Shown here one piece after another: positions 23,144 to 31,335 of a stretch of 64,000 nucleotides of DNA. The stretch is from Endozoicomonas euniceicola (GTDB lineage Bacteria > Pseudomonadota > Gammaproteobacteria > Pseudomonadales > Endozoicomonadaceae). The notes beneath the pieces were generated by a model. That model did not search any database. It was not told the DNA's origin and was given only the letters and a program-made list of their open reading frames with translations. The translations under genes were made by a program, and so were the position numbers. Location of the stretch: assembly GCF_025562755.1 (NCBI RefSeq), contig NZ_CP103300.1, positions 4,217,001-4,281,000 of the forward strand, written 5' to 3'. Position 1 is the first letter of the stretch. Each line of letters starts with the position of its first letter.

Positions 23144-25633
23144 TCACTGCTGATCCGGTTCCAAGACAGGCACCGGCTGACTTTTCGTGGTTTGCAGAAT
23201 ACTGTGGCGCACTTCGCTGGTCAGTACCTTGAAGGCTTCTTCAGCCACCATCACAACCTCTTCGCCAAAGTTCAGCTTGTTGGTCTGACAGATGTCCAGT
23301 ACACCGTTCAGGCGTAGCTGCCCGATAAAGCCTTTGAACAGGGCTTTATCAAAGAACTCAGGAGCATTCAGACCGTGAATGATGGACAGGCGCTGAGCCA
23401 GATCGCGGCTCTGGTTTTCCAAAGTCTCCTGCTCAATGGAGCCACTGCCATTACTGATCAGCAGACTGATGACCATGTAGAAACGTTCAATGGTCTGGGA
23501 AATAGCACGGGACAGAACCGTCAGCATCACATATTTGGATGAACTCTGTTCTGGCTGGTAGTAGACCCTGTCGCTGTCAACGGTAATCAGCCCTTCGTCC
23601 ACCAGAGTGTTCAACCACTTGCGCACGACTCGCATAAAGCCCTGCTCACTCCAGTGCAGGAACAGTTCCGCTTTCAGGTAAGGGTACAGAATCGTACAGA
23701 CGCGGTAGATTTCACGCAGGGTCAAACAGTCGTTGTTGACAAACAGACAGCACAGCAACGATGGCACAGCGAACATGTGTAATACGTTGTTGCGATAATA
23801 GGTCATGGCGACGGCGGTTTTTTCGTCCAGACTGTACACATCACCCAGAGAGTCGCTGATTTTGGTAACAACATTCAGTTTTTCCGCGTAACGCAGCATG
23901 GCATGGCCGTCGAGGTCGGTCATGACCGTTTTGGCACTGTATGGACACCGGCTCATGATACGGCAGTAAGTATCCAGCAGCAGAACCAGCTCCTGCTCGC
24001 CCAGCGCATGCCGGGGAGAGGACAGCAACGCCATCGCCACCAGGTTGATTGGGTTCAGAACGGCTGCGGAGTTGATACCACTGGCGATATTAAAAGCCAG
24101 CTGATTGGTAGCGTCTTTCAACCAGGCTGGTTTTTCGTTGACCGACGTGTGGTCTTCCCAGTCCGGCACTTGCTTGTCCAGCAGGGTTCCCAGGTCAATG
24201 GGGTCACCAAAGTTCAGCCAGGCTTTACCAAACTGATCCCTAAGCGCGGCAAGGGTGCTGAAAACGTCCAGAGGGGATTCTTTTTTCTTGGACTTGCCAC
24301 GCAATTCTCCGAGATAGGTTTTCACTTCCAGCAGTTTTTCGTAACCGATATACACCGGTACAAAGGTCACTGGCTTGCGGCTGTCACGAACATAGCTGCG
24401 CATACTGATCGACAGCATACCGGTTTTCGGATTCAGGGTTCGCCCGGTGCGGGAACGGCCACCTTCCACGAAGTATTCAATCGGGAAGCCTCTGGTCGAC
24501 AGAGTGTGCATGTATTCATGGAACACATTGCTGTATAGCGGATTGCCACGGAAGGTTCGGCGCATAAAGAAGGCACCGCCTTTACGCAAAATAGTGCCGA
24601 CCACCGGCATATTCAGGTTAATGCCTGCGGCAACATGGGGAGGTGTCAGGCCTTCATAGTACAAAACATACGACAGCAGCAGGTAGTCGATATGGCTGCG
24701 ATGACAGGGAACATAAACAATGCTGTGGGTTTGGGCCAGATCGCGGATTTTTTCGACATTGTTAATCGAAACGCCGTCGTATTGTTTATTCCAGAACCAG
24801 GTCAGCACGATATCCAGAAAGCGCAGCACCGGGTAAGAATAGTCCGACGCGATTTCGTTGGCATAGGAGCGGGCTTTCTGTTCTGCTTCGACCAGTGTGA
24901 TGTCGTGGGCTGCTGCTTCCGCTTCAATGGCCTGGCGAATCTGTGGCGTATGGATCAGGGTATTGACCAGGTTACGACGGTGGGACAGGTCGGGGCCTAT
25001 CACCGATTCACGCAGCTGACGAAAATGTACCCGCAGTATCCGGCCAACTTTACGCAGGGTTCGCGGGTGGTCCTGGCCTTCATCAACAATCTCGCGCAGA
25101 GACATGGCTGGATTGAAATGCACCATGGACTGACGGCCATGCAGCAGGATGGCGATAAACTTGCGAAACCGGCCACCCAGGCTGAAATTCCAGTCGAAGA
25201 GAAGTTTAAGGGCTGAATGCTCTTTGTCCGGGGCTCTGCCCCAGAACACGCTGACGGGAACAATCTGTACGTCACTGCCTTCCTGTTCTTCCACCTGTTG
25301 CAGCAGGTTTTTCAGAGTGTCGGAATGCTTTGGACGTTCCCGTTGTAAGATAAGACCTTCCTGTCTGGTCAGGAAAAAGTGAGCCCGGTCGCCCTCTCTG
25401 GCATCAGCGTCAATGTAGGCGTAGGGTCGAGGCAGGCCGGCTTTGCGGCAGACGTTCTCCAGCATCAGCAGGTCAGACAGGGAGCGGTTGCGCAGAACGT
25501 AACAAACCGGCTTGTCAGGCTGAAGACCAAGGGCTTCAGCGCTATTGTTCTGAACGGTAGGTTTTGTCACCAGTGCGAGCAGTTTACGCAAACTGTGAAA
25601 AACATAGCGGCTGAGTGTAATGGGTTTATGCAT
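23144..25633 (-). CDS. plsB: Glycerol-3-phosphate 1-O-acyltransferase
   Basis: 829 residues, the length of proteobacterial PlsB. The acyltransferase motifs are in place: VPCHRSHIDYLLLSYVL (HX4D, about residue 310), GGAFFMRRTF, EYFVEGGRSRTGRTL and FVPVYIGYEKL. The enzyme sits at the inner membrane and acylates glycerol-3-phosphate, the first step of phospholipid synthesis. Single gene, convergent with the small gene upstream at 22892. Confidence 0.96.
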   Translation of the reverse strand: MHKPITLSRYVFHSLRKLLALVTKPTVQNNSAEALGLQPDKPVCYVLRNRSLSDLLMLENVCRKAGLPRPYAYIDADAREGDRAHFFLTRQEGLILQRERPKHSDTLKNLLQQVEEQEGSDVQIVPVSVFWGRAPDKEHSALKLLFDWNFSLGGRFRKFIAILLHGRQSMVHFNPAMSLREIVDEGQDHPRTLRKVGRILRVHFRQLRESVIGPDLSHRRNLVNTLIHTPQIRQAIEAEAAAHDITLVEAEQKARSYANEIASDYSYPVLRFLDIVLTWFWNKQYDGVSINNVEKIRDLAQTHSIVYVPCHRSHIDYLLLSYVLYYEGLTPPHVAAGINLNMPVVGTILRKGGAFFMRRTFRGNPLYSNVFHEYMHTLSTRGFPIEYFVEGGRSRTGRTLNPKTGMLSISMRSYVRDSRKPVTFVPVYIGYEKLLEVKTYLGELRGKSKKKESPLDVFSTLAALRDQFGKAWLNFGDPIDLGTLLDKQVPDWEDHTSVNEKPAWLKDATNQLAFNIASGINSAAVLNPINLVAMALLSSPRHALGEQELVLLLDTYCRIMSRCPYSAKTVMTDLDGHAMLRYAEKLNVVTKISDSLGDVYSLDEKTAVAMTYYRNNVLHMFAVPSLLCCLFVNNDCLTLREIYRVCTILYPYLKAELFLHWSEQGFMRVVRKWLNTLVDEGLITVDSDRVYYQPEQSSSKYVMLTVLSRAISQTIERFYMVISLLISNGSGSIEQETLENQSRDLAQRLSIIHGLNAPEFFDKALFKGFIGQLRLNGVLDICQTNKLNFGEEVVMVAEEAFKVLTSEVRHSILQTTKSQPVPVLEPDQQ

Positions 25634-25795
25634 GGAATGGCTATAGCCTGCAACACAGATAATTTAGGTCGGAAAAAAGGTAGCAGAGAGCCGCACCTTT
25701 ACAAATGGCCTGATTTTAGCTTGATTGTGTTCGGTGACGCAAAGTGGCAGATCAATGCCACGTCATATTCCAGGGTTCAATGACCACGCATGGTG

Positions 25796-26182
25796 CTACC
25801 CGGCATTCGGCCAGGACAGAGTGCCCTCTTCTCCAGACTCGGTGATTTGCCACCATTCATCCATATCCTCACCGTCAGACCACGGTGCTGCATTGGCACG
25901 AACCCGGCACTGGGCAAAGGACTGCAGGCTGCGGGCACACTCCCGGTCATCGCCCCAGGGCGTCTGTGGTGACTTAAACCAGATGCTGGTCCAGGCTTTG
26001 CCCACGGCGCTCTCGACGATCATCAGTGGAATATGCCCGTCCAGGATGAAGTCGTGTACCACCTTACCGCTCTGTACGGTTTCAACGGAGGAAAAACAGC
26101 TTTTAAGCCAGCTCTGAATATCAGTCAGCCTAAGGTTTTTGGCATAGATTTCGATGTCTTGAATCGTATCAGGCGTTGTCAT
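25796..26182 (-). CDS. Conserved hypothetical protein downstream of dapE
   Basis: 128 residues, acidic, soluble, rich in Trp and Cys, with no signal peptide: IQSWLKSCFSSVETVQSG, then GKAWTSIWFKSPQTPWGDD, then APWSDGEDMDEWWQITESG. I recognise no domain. It begins 15 nt after the dapE stop in the same direction, so it is in the dapE operon. Confidence 0.65.
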   Translation of the reverse strand: MTTPDTIQDIEIYAKNLRLTDIQSWLKSCFSSVETVQSGKVVHDFILDGHIPLMIVESAVGKAWTSIWFKSPQTPWGDDRECARSLQSFAQCRVRANAAPWSDGEDMDEWWQITESGEEGTLSWPNAG

Positions 26183-26197
26183 ATCAGTTGTCAGCAG

Positions 26198-27340
26198 TTA
26201 ATGCTTATCGGTCAGCAAGCGAGTCAGAATGCCTTGATAAATCTGGCTCAGATCATCAAGGTCAGACGCTTTAACACACTCGTTGACTTTGTGAATGGTG
26301 GCGTTCACAGGTCCCAGTTCAACCACCTGGGTACCTGTTGGCGCGATAAATCGACCATCAGACGTTCCGCCGGAAGTGGACAGCCCGGCAGCTCTGCCGG
26401 TAATCGCCCTGATAGCATCACGGGTAGCGTCAACCAGAGCGCCGGGACGGGTCAGGAAGGGTTGCCCACTGATATGCCATTCAATGTCATAGTCCAGTGC
26501 GTGGGCGTCCAGGATAGCCAGCACACGTTGTTGCAGCTGTCCGGCAGTGACTTCCGGAGAAAAGCGGAAGTTGAAGTTTACCTGGCATTTACCCGGAATA
26601 ACATTGCTGGCCCCTTCGCCCGCATGAATCTGCCAGATCTGGAAACTGGTGGGCGGAAAGTAGTCGTTACCATTGTCCCAGATTTCGCCAGTCAGCTCAG
26701 AAAGCGCCACAGCCACTTCGTGTACCGGGTTCTTAGCCAGATGCGGGTACGCCACGTGTCCCTGAATACCTTTTATCACCAGATGACCGTGCATGGAACC
26801 GCGACGACCATTTTTAATCACATCGCCAACCAGACGGGTGCTGGAAGGCTCCCCAACGATGCACCAGTCGATTTTTTCATAACGGGCTTCCAGATGCTCA
26901 ACCACTTTGATGGTGCCATTTCTGGCGGGCCCTTCTTCATCACTGGTGATCAGAAAAGCGATGGAACCTTCATGGTCAGGAGATTCTTTCAGAAAAGCTT
27001 CGCAGGCGGTGACCATGGCGGCCAGGCTGCCCTTCATATCGGCTGCACCCCGACCGTGCAACATGCCTTCGTCGTCAATGATGGGTGAAAAGGGTGGGTT
27101 GCCCCATTTGTCTTCGGGACCGGTGGGAACCACATCGGTATGACCGGCAAAAGCGAGAACAGGGGCAGTGTTGCCTTTGCGCAGCCAGATATTATCTACC
27201 TCGCCAAAGCGTAATCGCTCTACTTTGAACCCTAAAGGTTCCAGCCGACTGATCATCAGTTCCTGGCAGCCTTTATCTTCCGGAGTGACGGAAGCGCGGC
27301 TGATCAAATCCATGGCGAGTTGCAGGGTTTCAGAGGTCAT
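26198..27340 (-). CDS. dapE: Succinyl-diaminopimelate desuccinylase
   Basis: 380 residues. Metal-binding and catalytic blocks of the M20 family: VLAFAGHTDVVPTG (His and Asp), GRGAADMKGSLAAM (bridging Asp), ITSDEEGPARNGT (catalytic Glu and metal Glu), and GGTSDGRFIAPTG plus the late His in NATIHKVNECV. It makes LL-diaminopimelate for lysine and cell wall synthesis. It is the last core gene before the island that begins around 27.4 kb. Confidence 0.96.
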   Translation of the reverse strand: MTSETLQLAMDLISRASVTPEDKGCQELMISRLEPLGFKVERLRFGEVDNIWLRKGNTAPVLAFAGHTDVVPTGPEDKWGNPPFSPIIDDEGMLHGRGAADMKGSLAAMVTACEAFLKESPDHEGSIAFLITSDEEGPARNGTIKVVEHLEARYEKIDWCIVGEPSSTRLVGDVIKNGRRGSMHGHLVIKGIQGHVAYPHLAKNPVHEVAVALSELTGEIWDNGNDYFPPTSFQIWQIHAGEGASNVIPGKCQVNFNFRFSPEVTAGQLQQRVLAILDAHALDYDIEWHISGQPFLTRPGALVDATRDAIRAITGRAAGLSTSGGTSDGRFIAPTGTQVVELGPVNATIHKVNECVKASDLDDLSQIYQGILTRLLTDKH

Positions 27341-27641
27341 GCAGATTCTTCAGTGTTGTCATTTATTAAAGATCGATTGTAGCACTGGCCTGACATCATA
27401 TTGTGAATATTAATCAGAAGTCTTTTGTTTGAATTACATTTATATCCACCAAAAAACGTTCAGTGAACGAGTGAGTGAGTGAAAAAGACGCTTTATCGCT
27501 CTGCAAGCAAGGTACATCCATTAAAAATCCATTACAAATAGTGAAAACTTTGTAAATGTAACTAATTTACAGCGTTAAAAATGAGCAATAGCACTAGAAA
27601 TCCTTTACAAAAAGACTGAGCAATAAAAAGTACAAAGAGTG
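27341..27641. other. Island boundary region with short repeated motifs
   Basis: 300 bp, AT-rich, no gene. It contains two copies of the pattern TTTACA-N7/10-TGAGCAATA (27566-27590 and 27604-27625). The second begins with CCTTTACAAAA (27602-27612), which recurs inverted at the nth side of the island (48628-48638). CATTACAAATA at 27530-27540 also recurs at 48573-48583. These could be recombinase binding sites; the evidence is only the repetition. Confidence 0.4.
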
Positions 27642-28064
27642 CTAAAACTTCGAATTGATGATACCGGTTCGCATATTCACGTAGCCCTGACGAATGCGAT
27701 GGATAATTAATGATGCCTGTTGGTGTACGGTCTTTACCGGCACAAAGCGCATCTTCGGACGACCAACGGCTTCGCAGATGGCCTCTGCATCATTACTGTC
27801 GTTTTTTTCACCCTGTCGATACGGGGCGACGTATTCCGGGGCCATAATCCAGGCATCGTGACCCGGGTTAATAAATTCACGGGCTCAGTAATGAGCACCG
27901 GAGCAAGCTTCCATACTGATCAGGGCTGGAGGTAATTTGGCTACTTCTGGTAACAGGTGCTGGGGTTTTAGTGTTTTGCGAATGACGGTTTTGCCCTTCT
28001 GGTTAACACCATGCAGGCTGAACACATTTTTGGCCAGGTCGATACCGAGGGTTAAAGTATTCAT
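27642..28064 (-). pseudogene. IS110-family transposase remnant
   Basis: From an ATG at 28064 with AGGAGAAGCTC upstream the frame reads TLTLGIDLAKNVFSLHGVN, the DEDD catalytic start of IS110 transposases. It continues to GAHY and then has an in-frame TGA where Trp is expected. It resumes as AREFINPGHDAWIMAPEYVA, then GEKNDSNDAEAICEAVGRP, and stops after about 140 codons; the C-terminal Ser-recombinase-like half is missing. Non-functional. Confidence 0.88.
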
Positions 28065-28181
28065 GAGCTTCTCCTGATGGAATATATCGCTGCCTATACC
28101 AGTCTGGCATTATTTACCAAAAGTGGGAGGAGTCCATTTCATTCGTTAGCCTTATTATGAGCTTTTCGGAAAGCTCAAAAA

Positions 28182-28209
28182 TTCAAGCTGCCAGATAAGG
28201 CAGCTTGAA
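28182..28209 (-). terminator. Rho-independent terminator
   Basis: TTCAAGCTGCC, 6-nt loop, GGCAGCTTGAA: a perfect 11-bp stem followed on the minus strand by TTTTT. It lies 12 nt after the stop of the 95-residue gene and ends the small two-gene operon 28222-28785. A second hairpin, GAGCTTT-TCGG-AAAGCTC, follows. Confidence 0.88.
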
Positions 28210-28221
28210 ACGATTTTAAGG

Positions 28222-28509
28222 TTAATTTCTCCTTCCGTTATTATTCAGAGCTTTCCGCTCTGCAAGAATGGCATCCACTGCATCAGAAATAGGAGTTTCC
28301 TTATTCATATTTCCACGAACATGTATTACTGCACCAGAAGCTTCTGAATAAGCTTGTGCTGAGTTTGGGTTACTATGAGTTAAAGCCATTTGGTTAATGA
28401 TTTCACCATCGTTAATCTCATTTTTTTCCGCTCTATTCATAGCATTTCTATCTTTCCTAAATGCTCCTTGTTGCGTTAGTGTCCGGTTTTTCTTTTCGTC
28501 TTTGCTCAT
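28222..28509 (-). CDS. Small hypothetical island protein (95 aa)
   Basis: 95 residues, very hydrophilic (many Lys, Asn, Glu), no membrane segment: KKNRTLTQQGAFRKDRNAM, EKNEINDGEIINQMALTHS, ETPISDAVDAILAERKAL. Family not recognised. It starts 15 nt after the stop of the HTH/coiled-coil gene, in one operon closed by the terminator at 28182-28209. Low GC compared with the core genes. Confidence 0.6.
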   Translation of the reverse strand: MSKDEKKNRTLTQQGAFRKDRNAMNRAEKNEINDGEIINQMALTHSNPNSAQAYSEASGAVIHVRGNMNKETPISDAVDAILAERKALNNNGRRN

Positions 28510-28524
28510 TGAGTTGACCTCTTC

Positions 28525-28785
28525 TCAATGGGAGTTAGTAATTTGGGTTATTCTACCCGGAGATAACCCGTATTCTTCAGCAAGTACTTTTTTCCTAATA
28601 CCTGTTCTTGCTTTTTCCCTAATTTCTAAATCTCTTATTTTTACCCTTAAGCTTTCAATATCTCTGGCTTGATGATCAATTATTTTTTTTGAGGTGTTTT
28701 GCTTTACCTCAACATTATTAAGTCTACAAGAATGCTCATCCAACTCTTCAACAATCAGCTTAAGTGCATCAATGGTTCTGGACAC
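28525..28785 (-). CDS. Small coiled-coil protein with C-terminal helix-turn-helix
   Basis: 86 residues. The first 60 form a likely coiled coil (IVEELDEHSCRLNNVEVKQ, ARDIESLRVKIRDLEIREK). The end, RKKVLAEEYGLSPGRITQI, is a helix-turn-helix as seen in small phage and plasmid DNA-binding proteins. Probably a regulator or a DNA-binding partner of the downstream 95-residue protein. First gene of the pair. Confidence 0.6.
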   Translation of the reverse strand: MSRTIDALKLIVEELDEHSCRLNNVEVKQNTSKKIIDHQARDIESLRVKIRDLEIREKARTGIRKKVLAEEYGLSPGRITQITNSH

Positions 28786-28986
28786 AGTTGGTTACTCAGA
28801 ATTAGAAGTTGGAGTCAAAGGTGGACAGTAAAGCAATGCCTGTCAAATCGAAAATTCAGCAAATTAAACTTACCTATGTAACTTACTGATTTATAAGTAT
28901 AATATTTGATTAAAATTTAGCTTATCCTAAAAGTTTAATCACATCGTATTGAGGTTAAATATTGTACCTACGTACAAAATAAGGCT

Positions 28987-29063
28987 AAATCGGGTAAGAG
29001 CTGGTCTTTCTCCAGCTCTCCCCACGCCACACCGGCATGCGGGTCCGCACCGGGCGGTTCACA
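28987..29063 (+). repeat. Structured direct repeat, copy 1 (possible group II intron relic)
   Basis: Begins AAATCGGGTA, then a hairpin GAGCTGG / CCAGCTC, CCCC, and a nested fold GGCATGCGGGTCCGCACC ending in GCGGTTC. The last part has the outline of group II intron domain V (ending GGTTC, paired GCGG/CCGC) but lacks the GNRA loop and the AGC triad. A diverged copy is at 31062-31138. The remaining intergenic sequence of 28786-29244 shows nothing recognisable. Confidence 0.5.
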
Positions 29064-29244
29064 GAAAGTATTGACCTTCACAGGATTCAATAGCTGGTAG
29101 CTGTCATCTCTATTCTCTTGCCTGAGTCCGAGATTCGGCTGTCTATGATGGACCCCATAAAATGCTCTGATAGAATAAAAAATTTCTCGTAAGATGCCGA
29201 TAAGTTATCATCAAATATAATATGCATAGACATGGAAGGTCTGC

Positions 29245-30093
29245 ATGAAAACATTCAAAATTTATAAACATGATGAATATGGCTATGAAGCCGTGAAAGT
29301 AGGGTTTTCATGGCCTGGTTTTGTTTTCAACTCAGTATGGTTTCTTTATAAACAGCTTTGGTTTTATGCTGTATTATTTTTTATCACCTCAATTTTACTA
29401 TCAGTAGCGGTAGCTGACTACAACCCTGTGATACAGTATGTACTGCTTATATTTTTAGCCATTTTAGCTGGTGTCAAAGGGAATAAATGGAGAGAAAAGA
29501 AGTTAGAAAGGAATAATTACCAACTTGTTAAAGCTATACCTTCTGAAAGTGCTGAGGAAGCAATAGAACGAATCGAAAATGAGAAAAATTCAAGTTCAGT
29601 AGAATATAATCAGAACAATGCTTTGAAGGAAAATATAAAAGGGATTACTTTAGGGAAGGTCGCTATATTTTTTATTTCTGCATTTTTCGTCATAATCCTA
29701 GAGTGCCTACTTTTTGGTTTTTTATATTACGTGCTTGAATTCAAAGCTGTTCCTAAAGGTCTGTTTTGGCTTGCTGCGCCAATATTTATTGGTTTAGCTT
29801 GTACAAGATATGATGTGCTAGTTTCAGAGTTTATCGCTAAAACATCAGATAAAGGTAAGCAAATATTTTGGCGTGGTAACTCATTTTCTAGATTTATCAT
29901 TTTAAGCCCATTAATATGGATGATATTTGTTGGTGCTTATATTCTGGTATTTGATCCGTATGAAGGCTGGTTTAGCAGTGAAGATAAGAAGAATCTTATT
30001 AAATTTATAGTAACCCCACCACTTTTATTAGTTGTTTGCTATTTGCTTTATATAAAACTGATAAACCCTCCAAAAAAGAAAGAACGAAGCTAA
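29245..30093 (+). CDS. DUF2628 domain membrane protein (cassette-borne)
   Basis: 282 residues. The N-terminal third has the DUF2628 layout: FSWPGFVFNSVWFLYKQLW, two membrane helices, then GVKGNKWREKKLERNNY. A hydrophilic linker follows, then four more membrane helices (AIFFISAFFVIILECLLFG and others) to a Lys-rich C-terminus, so it is a double-domain or extended form. Function unknown. The start has GGAAGG upstream. Its stop codon lies within an attC-like site (30088-30172), the arrangement of an integron gene cassette. Low GC. Confidence 0.7.
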   Translation: MKTFKIYKHDEYGYEAVKVGFSWPGFVFNSVWFLYKQLWFYAVLFFITSILLSVAVADYNPVIQYVLLIFLAILAGVKGNKWREKKLERNNYQLVKAIPSESAEEAIERIENEKNSSSVEYNQNNALKENIKGITLGKVAIFFISAFFVIILECLLFGFLYYVLEFKAVPKGLFWLAAPIFIGLACTRYDVLVSEFIAKTSDKGKQIFWRGNSFSRFIILSPLIWMIFVGAYILVFDPYEGWFSSEDKKNLIKFIVTPPLLLVVCYLLYIKLINPPKKKERS

Positions 30094-30172
30094 CAAAAAG
30101 TTTGAGTTCGTTCCGGGGCTTCGCCCCTCCACCCGAAGCGCCTTCGGTGCGCGGCTGAACTTGGCGTTATGC
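30088..30172 (+). other. attC-like integron recombination site
   Basis: GCTAACAAAAAGTTTGAGTTC on the left pairs with CTGAACTTGGCGTTATGC on the right, giving R''/R' (TAAC / GTTA) and L''/L' (AAGTT / AACTT) boxes. Between them are the self-complementary stretches GGGGCTTCGCCCC and CGAAGCGCCTTCG. Size (85 bp), imperfect palindromy and the start overlapping the preceding stop codon fit attC sites, though the core heptamers differ from consensus at one position each. No integron integrase is in the window. Confidence 0.6.
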
Positions 30173-30269
30173 GTCTGCGAGTTAATCTAAAAAATTGATT
30201 ATTAAGACAGAATTGATTAAATTATACGTTGGTATTAATTAAATACATTGCTTCTGTTGAGGATTTTTT

Positions 30270-30794
30270 TTGAAATTTCATGATTTAATGGATATACCAT
30301 ATAACCAAGATACAGGCTGTATTGATAAAATTTATTTGGAAAGTAAATTAACGAAAACTCCTGAAGATGTATTGCAGCAACTTTACCATGAACACGGACG
30401 TAACTTCGACTTCCAAAGTCAATACAAAGAAATTGATATTTCTGAAATAACTTGGGAACTTCAAGAGCTTCAGGCTGAAGAGTTACTAAGAATCAGTTAC
30501 TATCATGAATTTTCACCATGGTTTGAAGGTGTGTTAAAAAGACCTGAATCATTTAAAACTAGAGGGTGGGATTGCATAGATACCAGACAAGAAATAAGAG
30601 AATTTTGGAGTCAATATAATACTTGGCTAACATCCCCAATAGTGTTTGATAATTCTGTGTATTCAATAGGATTAAAATATCATTTAGTTGAAGGACATAC
30701 GAGAGTTGCTTTGCTTAAAGGATTAATACAGAACGGAGTTTTATCAAAAGAAACTAAACATAAAGTATGGATAGGCACTGCCAAAATTCAATAA
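30270..30794 (+). CDS. Hypothetical protein (174 aa), TTG start
   Basis: 174 residues, soluble. The TTG at 30270 is chosen because GAGG lies 8 nt upstream; the first ATG is seven codons later without such a site. Recognisable only is a late motif KYHLVEGHTRVALLKGLIQ, which recalls the nucleotide-binding GHxR loop of ParB/sulfiredoxin-like folds. No family is assigned. It follows the attC-like site, so it may be a second cassette, but no attC follows it. Low GC. Confidence 0.6.
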   Translation: MKFHDLMDIPYNQDTGCIDKIYLESKLTKTPEDVLQQLYHEHGRNFDFQSQYKEIDISEITWELQELQAEELLRISYYHEFSPWFEGVLKRPESFKTRGWDCIDTRQEIREFWSQYNTWLTSPIVFDNSVYSIGLKYHLVEGHTRVALLKGLIQNGVLSKETKHKVWIGTAKIQ

Positions 30795-30829
30795 ATCAAT
30801 AACGAGAATGACAATGAAGGAGGTCCAGC

Positions 30830-31027
30830 ATGTCACCAATAGAATTTATAGGTTTTCTTATTTTTTGTGCTGGTATCCTTTATCTTTTATTGTCTATGAC
30901 TCCAAAACAGTATGAGTGGTTTCTAGGAGCTTGGGTATTGCTTGGAATTGGTGTAGTAGTTTTCTTTACACTACCTTATTCGTTGATTCTTATTGTATTG
31001 TTTTTTGTAATAGCTAAATATTTATAA
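30830..31027 (+). CDS. Small membrane protein (65 aa)
   Basis: 65 residues, almost entirely two hydrophobic helices: FIGFLIFCAGILYLLLSM and a second, WVLLGIGVVVFFTLPYSLI, separated by TPKQYEW. The ribosome binding site AAGGAGG is perfect. Unknown function. It lies 35 nt after the 174-residue gene, in the same direction. Confidence 0.6.
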   Translation: MSPIEFIGFLIFCAGILYLLLSMTPKQYEWFLGAWVLLGIGVVVFFTLPYSLILIVLFFVIAKYL

Positions 31028-31061
31028 CCCCACTCATTAATCAGAAATGAGTACGACGCAT

Positions 31062-31138
31062 AAATCGGGTAGCTGGAGGTTTCTAACCTCCAGCCCCCAA
31101 ATCATCACGGCTTGCAGGTCCCCACCCGGCGATTCACC
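31062..31138 (+). repeat. Structured direct repeat, copy 2
   Basis: AAATCGGGTA, then hairpin GCTGGAGGTT / AACCTCCAGC, CCCC, then CACGGCTTGCAGGTCCCC and CCGGCGATTCACC. It aligns block by block with 28987-29063, 2075 bp upstream, but is more decayed in the last fold. The rest of 31028-31335, the hsdM upstream region, has no recognisable gene. Confidence 0.5.
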
Positions 31139-31335
31139 AAGGATGGTGAAACCTGATCCACAAGTCTTTCAGGGAAACGTCCCCCTGTGTCAGGAGAGAT
31201 ATTCATAGCGAACCATAAAACACGACAAATAAAGTATAAATTCAGATATCCGAAGACAGTGATGAATCAGTATTGACGCGGCTGTTAACCCCCACATACC
31301 ATGACGGCAATTTCAAATTTAGCAGTACCTCAAAC

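Noticed and set aside
27720..27935. 71-codon plus-strand frame in the IS110 remnant
   Set aside because: The minus strand holds the conserved transposase blocks; this is its reverse.
30088..30172. tRNA gene or rho-independent terminator at the attC-like site
   Set aside because: No cloverleaf with anticodon arm or CCA end can be drawn, and no T run follows the GC-rich hairpins; the paired outer boxes fit attC better.
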